Of a stretch of 32,722 nt of DNA, positions 26,938 through 32,722 are shown one piece after another (the first letter of the stretch is position 1; each line of letters begins with the position of its first letter). Location of the stretch: assembly GCF_012184385.1 (NCBI RefSeq), contig NZ_VSRL01000084.1, positions 1 to 32,722 of the forward strand, in the 5' to 3' direction. Below the pieces are notes generated by a model. It was not told the origin of the DNA. It saw only the letters and a program-made list of their open reading frames with translations, and did no database searches. The DNA is from Lentzea indica. GTDB lineage: Bacteria > Actinomycetota > Actinomycetes > Mycobacteriales > Pseudonocardiaceae. Made by a program: the position numbers and the translations under genes.

Positions 26938-27651
26938 ATGCGCCGGTTACGCACCACGGCTTCCGTGCTGGACGCCTGCGACGACCCGCTCGTGCGCTGG
27001 GCAGCCCAAGCGCTGACGTCCGGTGGTGCGGCTTGGGAACACAACGGCGCGGTGGCCGTGCACGCGCCGTCCCTGACCCGACGCCGGCGGCTGGTTCTGT
27101 CCGGTCCGGCAGAGGGTGTGGCCTCGTTGCTCGCCGCTCACGGACGGGGCGTCGAGCTGCGACCGCTGATGTCGCGGTCGCTCGCTCTCGAGGTCGCCCC
27201 TCTGATGCCTTCGCCGTGGGTCGAGGACAAGCCGTTCGGGTGGATGGACCGCTCGGGAACGCTGGAACCGCCCGCTGAAGCCTGCTGGCTGTCAACCACG
27301 GACGGCGTGACTCCGCTGCTGCAAGCGGCCATGCCGGATTCCTGGGCCTGGCCGGGTGAGACAGGCGTCCGGCGGTGGGCAGGCGTGCACGCCGGGGACA
27401 CGTTGGTGGCGACCGCTGCCGAGGCATGGTCGTCGGTCGACGTCGGTTTCATGATGGGCGTGGCGGTGCATCCGTCCCATGCCGGCCAGGGTCTGGGTCT
27501 GCGCGTGTGCCAGTTCGTGGCGTCGTCCCTGTTGTCGCTCTACGGCACGTGTGCCCTGTTCGTCGACAACTCCAACGCACCGGCGATCGCCCTGTACCGC
27601 AAGCTCGGCTTCACCTACCGAGACCTCACGACGCTTCTTCCTGCGGTCTAA
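26938..27651 (+). CDS. GNAT-family N-acetyltransferase, last gene of the FtsK cassette
   Basis: 237 residues. The C-terminal third is a GNAT fold: MGVAVHPSHAGQGLGLRVCQ holds the acetyl-CoA-binding Q/RxxGxG/A pattern and NSNAPAIALYRKLGFTYRD is the terminal strand-helix. The first 120 residues are a separate N-terminal region, perhaps a second, degenerate GNAT-like half. ATG 26938 directly follows the previous stop. Its coupling to the ATPase genes suggests acetylation of a cassette component; the substrate is unknown. Confidence 0.85.
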   Translation: MRRLRTTASVLDACDDPLVRWAAQALTSGGAAWEHNGAVAVHAPSLTRRRRLVLSGPAEGVASLLAAHGRGVELRPLMSRSLALEVAPLMPSPWVEDKPFGWMDRSGTLEPPAEACWLSTTDGVTPLLQAAMPDSWAWPGETGVRRWAGVHAGDTLVATAAEAWSSVDVGFMMGVAVHPSHAGQGLGLRVCQFVASSLLSLYGTCALFVDNSNAPAIALYRKLGFTYRDLTTLLPAV

Positions 27652-27733
27652 GTCACATCCTGGAACAGTCGTCCGGTGGTCGCAGTTGAAACGGATAACT
27701 GATCCGCAAATCTTGGATGGAGATGGTTCGACC

Positions 27734-28741
27734 ATGACCAGCACCGCACTCGAGGTCCGGCTCGCGTCCCGCCCCCACGGCTGGCCGACCGAGGACAACT
27801 TCGAGATCGCCGAGGTCGAGGTGCCGACGCCGGGCGACGGCCAGATCCTGGTGCGCAACGTGGTCATGAGCGTCGACCCGTACATGCGCGGCCGGATGAA
27901 CGACGTGAAGTCGTACGTGCCGCCGTTCCAGGTGGGCGCGCCCCTCGACGGCGGTGCGGTGGGCGAGGTCGTGGCCTCGAACGCCGAGGGCTTCGCGGTC
28001 GGCGACCACGTGCTGCACGGCCTCGGCTGGCGCGAGTACGCCGTGGTCGAGGGCAAGCACGCGGTCAAGGTCGACCCCTCCGTGGCTCCTTTGGGCGCTT
28101 ACCTGGGTGTGCTGGGCATGCCGGGCATGACCGCCTACGCCGGCCTGCTGGTCACCGCGGAGTTCAAGGAAGGCGACGTCGTCTTCGTGTCCGGTGCCGC
28201 CGGCGCCGTTGGCCAGCTGGTGGGCCAGATCGCCCGTCTGAAGGGCGCTTCCCGCGTCATCGGCTCCGCCGGTTCCGCCGACAAGGTCAAGTACCTCGTG
28301 GAGGAGCTCGGCTTCGACGCCGCGTTCAACTACAAGGAGGGCCCGGTCGCCGAGCAGCTCGCCGCCGCGGCCCCCAACGGCATCGACGTCTACTTCGACA
28401 ACGTCGGCGGCGAGCACCTCGAAGCCGCCATCGACGTGCTGAACTTGAACGGCCGGATCACGATGTGCGGCGCCATCTCGCAGTACAACGACGCCGAGAA
28501 GCCCGCCGGTCCGAGCAACATGATCCAGATCCTCGCCAAGCGCCTGACCCTCCGCGGCATGCTGGTCGGCGACCACAAGGCCCTGCAGCAGCAGTTCGTG
28601 GCCGAGGTCGGCGCGTGGATCGCCTCTGGCCAGCTCAAGTACTCCGAGACCGTCGTCGAGGGCGGAGTTCGCCAGGCCCCTTCGGCCTTCCTCGGCATGC
28701 TGCGCGGTGACAACACCGGCAAGATGCTCGTCCAGTTCTGA
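27734..28741 (+). CDS. NADP-dependent oxidoreductase (CurA/prostaglandin-reductase type MDR)
   Basis: 335-residue medium-chain reductase without zinc ligands. MSVDPYMRGRMND near 45, GVLGMPGMTAYAGLL near 125, the nucleotide-binding SGAAGAVGQLVGQIARLKGA near 153 and YFDNVGGEHLEAAIDVLN near 221 are typical of the NADPH-dependent alkenal/one reductase group (CurA, YncB-like). Likely reduces C=C bonds of alpha,beta-unsaturated carbonyls. ATG 27734 lies a little downstream of GGATGGAGA. A strong terminator follows. Confidence 0.92.
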   Translation: MTSTALEVRLASRPHGWPTEDNFEIAEVEVPTPGDGQILVRNVVMSVDPYMRGRMNDVKSYVPPFQVGAPLDGGAVGEVVASNAEGFAVGDHVLHGLGWREYAVVEGKHAVKVDPSVAPLGAYLGVLGMPGMTAYAGLLVTAEFKEGDVVFVSGAAGAVGQLVGQIARLKGASRVIGSAGSADKVKYLVEELGFDAAFNYKEGPVAEQLAAAAPNGIDVYFDNVGGEHLEAAIDVLNLNGRITMCGAISQYNDAEKPAGPSNMIQILAKRLTLRGMLVGDHKALQQQFVAEVGAWIASGQLKYSETVVEGGVRQAPSAFLGMLRGDNTGKMLVQF

Positions 28742-28749
28742 TTTGAGCT

Positions 28750-28798
28750 CACGCGGGGAGCTTTCGCACTGCACGACGGTGCGAAAGCTCCCCGCGTG
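28750..28798. terminator. Bidirectional terminator, 20-bp perfect stem
   Basis: Arms 28750-28769 (CACGCGGGGAGCTTTCGCAC) and 28779-28798 pair perfectly around a 9-base loop. It lies between two convergent genes (stops at 28741 plus and 28801 minus), so it can serve both. Confidence 0.85.
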
Positions 28799-28800
28799 CG

Positions 28801-30345
28801 TCAGAGCAGCTTGCCGGGGTTGAGGATGCCGGTCGGGTCCAGCTGGGCCTTCACCGCCCGCAGCACGCCCACACCGATCGAGCCGATCTCGTTCTCGAGC
28901 CAGGGTTGGTGGTCACGACCGACCGCGTGGTGGTGCGTGATCGTGCCGAGCTGGGAGATGACATCGGACGCTGCGGTTTTGGCCCGCTGCCACTGCCCCA
29001 CCGGATCCGCGAGATCGCGCGGCACCAGCACCGTGAAGTACAGCGAAGCCCCGGTCTCGTATGCGTGCGAGATGTGGCACATCACCACGGGATCGCCGAG
29101 CTCTGAGACCAACGCGGCACGCACCGCGTCCCGCAGTTCGGACACGCGAGACCAGTGCGTGGCGGTCTCCAGGGTCTCGACGCACACGCCGGCGTCCAGC
29201 AACGCATCCCGCTGCCGGGGCCCGTTGAACCGGCCGTGCAGCCAGGAAGCCCCCATCGCCCGCCCGAGCCGCACCACCTTCTTGCCGCTCAACGCACTCA
29301 TCGTGGCGGACCGCGACCGGCACTCCCACCCGAGAATGACCAGGCACGGCTGCTTGACCCCGCGGAACCGCAGGTACTTCTTCACCGCGGCGGCCTTGGA
29401 TCCCGCCAGCTCCAGAGCGACCTCGGTTTCGTCCACATCGGACAGACGGGTGATGTCGGCGGGCACTCCGTCCTGAGCCAGGGTCCGCACGAGGTCGACC
29501 CCCGCCTCCCACCCGTCAACGACAAAGCCTTCGTAGCGAGGCCCGTACGGCTTGGGACGCACCCGCACGGAAACCTCGGTGATCACCCCGAACAGCCCCT
29601 CGCTGCCGAGCACCAACTGCTTCAGGTCCGGCCCGGCGGCGGAAGCCGGTGCGGCGCCCACCACCCACTCCCCCACCGGCGTGGCCATCCGGACCGACTC
29701 GACCATGTCCTCGAAGCGGCCGTAGCCGGAGGAGGCCTGGCCCGCGGAACGGGTGGCCGCGAACCCGCCGATGGTGGCGCGTTCGAAGGACTGCGGAACG
29801 TGGCCGAGGGTGAAGCCGTGCTCGCCCAGGAGCCGTTCGGCCTCGGGGCCCGTCAGGCCCGCCTGCAGCACCGCCACGTGGGACACCGGGTCGATCGACA
29901 CGAGAGACCCGAGCCCCGCCAGGTCCAGCGCAACCACAGCGGACTTCGACACGCGAAGGGCCTCGACACCACCCACCACGGACGTGCCGCCCCCGAACGG
30001 CACCACAGCGATGTCGTGTTCGACGCAGACCTGCAGAACCTCGAGAACCTCAGCAGGCGAAGAAGGCAGCACCACCGCGTCAGGCACGGCGAGCGAGCCG
30101 TGGCCGCGGTGACGCAACAGGTCGAGGTACGAGAGGCCGCCGGCACGACCCAGCCGGTCCGCACCGTCCGCGCTGATCGTGCTCACGGCCTCCAAGGCCG
30201 TGAAAGCGTCAGCGGACAGCGTCGAGGGAGGCGCCGACACCGGCACCTCGGAGAACGGCTCGCCCAGGCCTACGCGCTGGCTCAGCCACGCCAGCGCGTG
30301 GGGTGGCAGCGGTGTGGTTTCGGTGGTCCATCTCGCCCTGGTCAC
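28801..30345 (-). CDS. FAD-binding oxidase, alkyldihydroxyacetonephosphate synthase (AgpS)-like
   Basis: VAO/PCMH flavoprotein of about 514-520 residues. FAD-binding loop VVPFGGGTSVVGGVEALR near 120, QSFERATIGGFAATRSAGQ near 190, LGSEGLFGVITEVSVRVRP near 250, and the C-terminal HHHAVGRDHQPWL with DPTGILNPGKLL. These fit alkylglycerone-phosphate synthase-like enzymes; in bacteria the reaction is often unproven. Start: GTG 30345 or ATG 30363; the latter would overlap the divergent TetR start. Mycobacteria carry a similar set (flavoprotein, TetR, glpD1: Rv2251-Rv2250c-Rv2249c, from memory), suggesting a shared glycerol-phosphate or lipid role. Confidence 0.85.
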   Translation of the reverse strand: MTRARWTTETTPLPPHALAWLSQRVGLGEPFSEVPVSAPPSTLSADAFTALEAVSTISADGADRLGRAGGLSYLDLLRHRGHGSLAVPDAVVLPSSPAEVLEVLQVCVEHDIAVVPFGGGTSVVGGVEALRVSKSAVVALDLAGLGSLVSIDPVSHVAVLQAGLTGPEAERLLGEHGFTLGHVPQSFERATIGGFAATRSAGQASSGYGRFEDMVESVRMATPVGEWVVGAAPASAAGPDLKQLVLGSEGLFGVITEVSVRVRPKPYGPRYEGFVVDGWEAGVDLVRTLAQDGVPADITRLSDVDETEVALELAGSKAAAVKKYLRFRGVKQPCLVILGWECRSRSATMSALSGKKVVRLGRAMGASWLHGRFNGPRQRDALLDAGVCVETLETATHWSRVSELRDAVRAALVSELGDPVVMCHISHAYETGASLYFTVLVPRDLADPVGQWQRAKTAASDVISQLGTITHHHAVGRDHQPWLENEIGSIGVGVLRAVKAQLDPTGILNPGKLL

Positions 30346-30361
30346 TGCTACAGTGTTACAC
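30343..30361. promoter_or_regulatory. Overlapping palindromes in the AgpS-like/TetR divergent promoter
   Basis: CACTG-CTA-CAGTG (30343-30355) and GTGTTACAC (30353-30361) overlap directly before the TetR ATG (30362). TACAGT at 30350-30355 is a reasonable -10 element, and no ribosome binding site precedes the ATG, so the TetR mRNA is probably leaderless. The palindromes are good candidates for TetR autoregulation and control of the divergent flavoprotein. Confidence 0.6.
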
Positions 30362-30937
30362 ATGACGTCTCAACGTCACACCCACGACGCGCTGCTCGAT
30401 GCCACCCGTGAGTGTGTTCTCGAGGTGGGGGTGCGCCGGACGACCCTCACCGACGTGGCGAAACGGGCCGGCGTGAGCCGCATGACGCTCTACCGGCGCT
30501 ACCCGGACGTCGATCACCTCGTGCGGGCGTTGATGACCCGCGAGTTCGCCGCACTGCTGGAGCAGGTGGAACAGGCCAGCGGACAGGGCAACGCGCGGGA
30601 GCAGCTCGTCAAACGGGCCGTGGACGCCATCCGGTTGCTGTCGGCGAACCCGCTCATGCAACGGGTCCTCCAGCTCGACGCCGACCTGATGCTGCCGTAC
30701 CTCACCGATCGGCTGGGGAGCACGCAGCGGCTGGTCGAGCAGTTCCTCATCGGGCAGATCGAGGCAGGGCACGTCGACGGGTCGATCCGGTTCGGGGACG
30801 CCAAGACCCAGGCGCGCGTGGTGCTGCTGACCACGCAGTCGATGGTTCTGTCCACGCGGCCCGCCACATCCGGGCTCGACTTCAGCTCACTGCTGGACGA
30901 GCTGGCCAAGCAGCTGGACGGAGCCCTCACGCCATGA
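30362..30937 (+). CDS. TetR-family transcriptional regulator
   Basis: 191 residues. N-terminal TetR HTH: HDALLDATRECVLEVGVRRT then LTDVAKRAGVSRMTLYRRYP (residues 8-47). The C-terminal helical part is the ligand/dimer domain. Leaderless-type start at 30362. Stop overlaps the glpD ATG (ATGA), so the two are co-translated; it also faces the AgpS-like gene, which it likely regulates. Confidence 0.9.
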   Translation: MTSQRHTHDALLDATRECVLEVGVRRTTLTDVAKRAGVSRMTLYRRYPDVDHLVRALMTREFAALLEQVEQASGQGNAREQLVKRAVDAIRLLSANPLMQRVLQLDADLMLPYLTDRLGSTQRLVEQFLIGQIEAGHVDGSIRFGDAKTQARVVLLTTQSMVLSTRPATSGLDFSSLLDELAKQLDGALTP

Positions 30938-32319
30938 ACACCTCCCTGAACGCCACAAGGCGCCAGAACGATCTCGAAGCGGCACAACAGGAAGTCGCCG
31001 ACGTGCTCGTGATCGGTGGCGGCGTCACCGGCACGGGCGTCGCGCTCGACGCAGCCTCGCGAGGGCTCAAGACCGTGCTGCTGGAGGCGCACGACCTGGC
31101 GTTCGGGACGTCGCGGTGGTCCAGCAAGCTCGTCCACGGCGGCCTACGCTACCTGGCGAAGGGCGACGTGAAGCTCGCCCACGAGAGCGCGGTCGAGCGC
31201 GGCATCCTGATGACGAGGACGGCACCGCACCTCACCCGTACGCTGCCCATGCTGTTCCCGTTGCACACCAACGCGAACCATTTCGTGATGGCTGGACTGA
31301 AAGCCGGCAACGCCCTGCGCATCGCGGCCGGCACGCCCGCGAACGTCCTGCCCCGGCCGCGCCGGGTGCCCAAACACGAGGCACTGGCCCTGGTTCCCGG
31401 ACTCAACTCCGAGAACCTGACCGGCGGACTCCTCAACTACGACGGCCAGCTCGTCGACGACGCCCGCCTCGTGGTCGCGCTCGCTCGCACCGCCGCAGGG
31501 TACGGCGCGAAGATCATCACGCGCGCGAAAGTCGTGACGCTGCAAGGCGATGGGGCCGAGGTGCTGGACACCCTGACCGGCACCGCGTTCACCGTCAAGG
31601 CCAAAGCGGTGATCAACGCGACGGGAGTCTGGGCCGGCACGCTCGCACCGGTGCACCTGCGTCCGTCTCGTGGCTCACACCTGGTCGTGGACGCGAAAAC
31701 CGTTGGCCTCACTGGAACCGCGCTCACCATCCCGGTTCCAGGCGAACGCAACCGCTACGCACTCCTGCTTCCGCAGGCGAACGGCCGTGCGTACCTCGGC
31801 CTCACCGACGAGCCCGTCGACGAGATCCCGGACGTGCCGACGGTTCCCGAGTCCGATGTGGACTTCCTGCTGAACACGGCTTCCGGCGTCCTGCACAGGA
31901 AACTCACCAGAGAGGACGTCATCGGCAGCTACGCGGGCCTGCGCCCGTTGCTCGAAGCCGAGGGCCAGAGCGCGGATCTGTCGCGCCACCACGCCGTGCT
32001 GAAAGCGCCCAACGGCGTGATCACGATCGTCGGTGGCAAGCTCACCACCTACCGCAAGATGGCGGCGGACGCGGTGAACGCGACGAACCTGACGCAGATG
32101 CCGTGCCGCACCAAGGACATCCGCCTGGTCGACGACCGGCCGCACCCGACCACGCCGATCGCACCCGGCGTCACGGAGGCCGACATCGTCCACGCGATCA
32201 AGCACGAGGGCGCGCTGGACATCGACGACATCCTCGACCGGCGCACGCGCATCGGCCTGGTGCCGGCGGATCGGGAGAAAGCCGCACCGGCGATCGCCAA
32301 GCTGTTCACCGCGGTGTGA
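30934..32319 (+). CDS. glpD: FAD-dependent glycerol-3-phosphate dehydrogenase
   Basis: Oxidises glycerol-3-phosphate to dihydroxyacetone phosphate at the membrane, passing electrons to quinone. FAD-binding VADVLVIGGGVTGTGVALDA near residue 19, the family signature GTSRWSSKLVHGGLRYLAKG near 58, GLLNYDGQLVDDARLV near 165, IGSYAGLRPLL near 330 and IVGGKLTTYRKMA near 365. The C-terminal domain keeps HAIKHEGALDIDDILDRRTR. At 461 residues it is shorter than typical GlpD (about 500-580): the segment between PCRTKDI and the C-terminal domain is shortened. ATG 30934 overlaps the TetR stop. Confidence 0.92.
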   Translation: MNTSLNATRRQNDLEAAQQEVADVLVIGGGVTGTGVALDAASRGLKTVLLEAHDLAFGTSRWSSKLVHGGLRYLAKGDVKLAHESAVERGILMTRTAPHLTRTLPMLFPLHTNANHFVMAGLKAGNALRIAAGTPANVLPRPRRVPKHEALALVPGLNSENLTGGLLNYDGQLVDDARLVVALARTAAGYGAKIITRAKVVTLQGDGAEVLDTLTGTAFTVKAKAVINATGVWAGTLAPVHLRPSRGSHLVVDAKTVGLTGTALTIPVPGERNRYALLLPQANGRAYLGLTDEPVDEIPDVPTVPESDVDFLLNTASGVLHRKLTREDVIGSYAGLRPLLEAEGQSADLSRHHAVLKAPNGVITIVGGKLTTYRKMAADAVNATNLTQMPCRTKDIRLVDDRPHPTTPIAPGVTEADIVHAIKHEGALDIDDILDRRTRIGLVPADREKAAPAIAKLFTAV

Positions 32320-32322
32320 GAA

Positions 32323-32354
32323 CGGGGCGCCCGCACCGAAGTGCGGACGCCCCG
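32323..32354. terminator. Bidirectional terminator between glpD and the glycine-rich gene
   Basis: CGGGGCG (32323-32329) with CGCCCCG (32348-32354), then CCGCAC/GTGCGG (32331-32336, 32341-32346) around a CGAA loop, with one internal mismatch. It lies between convergent stops. Confidence 0.8.
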
Positions 32355-32373
32355 AACAGCGCAAGAACTCAGG

Positions 32374-32722
32374 TCACTCGCCGATGACGGGCTTCGCGGC
32401 CTTGGGCGGGTCGACCAGGGCCTCGCCCTCGATCCGCACCTTCCGCTTGTGCTCGTTCGAGCCACCGCCCTGCTGACCGGCACCGCCCATCGGAGCGCCG
32501 CCCATCATGCCCGCGCCGGCACCACCGTGGCCGCCACCGGGACCGTGCGGCGCACCGCCACCACCCGCAGGAGCACCACCACCGGCACCACCGGCCGCCA
32601 TGACACCGGCCGCACCACCGAACTGGTCGCCGCGGTACCGCCGGCGCCACCGCCACCGGCAGGGCCACCACCGAGGCCGGCGGGCATACCGCCGCCACCT
32701 CCGCCACCCATGCCCTTCGGGA
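32374..32722 (-). CDS. Glycine-rich protein, C-terminal part (PPE-like tail), runs off the window
   Basis: Only the C-terminus is present. It is dominated by Gly, Ala, Met and Pro (GMGGGGGGGMPAGLGGGPAG, later GMMGGAPMGGAGQQGGGSNE) and ends in HKRKVRIEGEALVDPP then AKPVIGE. A glycine-rich stretch ending in a charged segment and PVIGE resembles C-termini of PPE-domain/type VII secretion-associated proteins of Pseudonocardiaceae, from memory. The frame seems broken near 32642: the upstream frame loses this pattern while the other continues YRGDQFGGAAGVMAAGG. One restored base joins them. Confidence 0.6.
   Translation of the reverse strand, partial: PEGHGWRRWRRYARRPRWWPCRWRWRRRYRGDQFGGAAGVMAAGGAGGGAPAGGGGAPHGPGGGHGGAGAGMMGGAPMGGAGQQGGGSNEHKRKVRIEGEALVDPPKAAKPVIGE

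Noticed and set aside
27653..28774. 373-codon minus-strand open frame opposite the CurA-type reductase
   Set aside because: Mirror of a well-conserved oxidoreductase; composition typical of antisense GC-rich frames.
1..32722. tRNA, rRNA or insertion-sequence genes
   Set aside because: No cloverleaf with CCA-type end, no rRNA sequence and no transposase motif was seen by reading.

Overview
The window is very GC-rich, with strong third-position GC bias, GTG/TTG starts, ATGA/TGATG gene overlaps and several leaderless-looking genes. The gene families (LytR-CpsA-Psr protein, F420-type nitroreductase, IniB/IniA/IniC, nSTAND-WD40, actinobacterial LuxR regulator, PPE-like C-terminal tail) point to a filamentous actinomycete, most likely Pseudonocardiaceae (Lentzea/Saccharothrix-like). 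That placement is inference from gene content only.

Layout. 1-6.0 kb: a nucleoside hydrolase lacking its N-terminal metal-binding motif, an LCP cell-wall ligase closed by a strong terminator, and a large nSTAND NTPase with 14 WD40 repeats. 6.0-8.6 kb: a small DUF2165-like membrane protein, convergent with a PAS-GGDEF-EAL protein whose EAL domain is degenerate. 8.6-9.08 kb: a gene-free stretch packed with inverted repeats. 9.08-17.1 kb: an ini-type locus. A large STAND/LuxR regulator (position and type like mycobacterial IniR) and a short Hsp70-like ATPase lie on the minus strand, divergent from iniB, iniA and iniC (two dynamin-like GTPases). 17.1-22.9 kb: ordinary single genes (GNAT joined in frame to PhzF, F420-type nitroreductase, LysR, HxlR remnant, AIG2-like protein, DUF4232 lipoprotein, small alpha/beta-hydrolase-like protein, an unknown). 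23.1-27.65 kb: a tightly coupled five-gene cassette of two small helical proteins, an FtsK/SpoIIIE-type ATPase, a coiled-coil protein and a GNAT protein. 27.7-32.3 kb: a CurA-type reductase, then an AgpS-like flavoprotein divergent from a TetR-glpD pair. The right edge holds the C-terminus of a glycine-rich minus-strand protein.

The most important caveat concerns the sequence itself. At least eight single-base losses, all of the same sign, break conserved genes at about 4.44, 5.24, 8.40, 11.72, 12.29, 13.41, 14.92 and 16.79 kb; a ninth lies near 32.64 kb, and two more (about 2.21 and 17.60 kb) are possible. In each clear case the protein continues in the next frame and total length becomes a multiple of three once one base is restored. 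I read these as probable consensus errors, not as true pseudogenes or programmed frameshifts.

The best candidates for little-described biology are the Hsp70 plus IniR-like plus IniBAC locus, and the FtsK cassette with paired small helical proteins.
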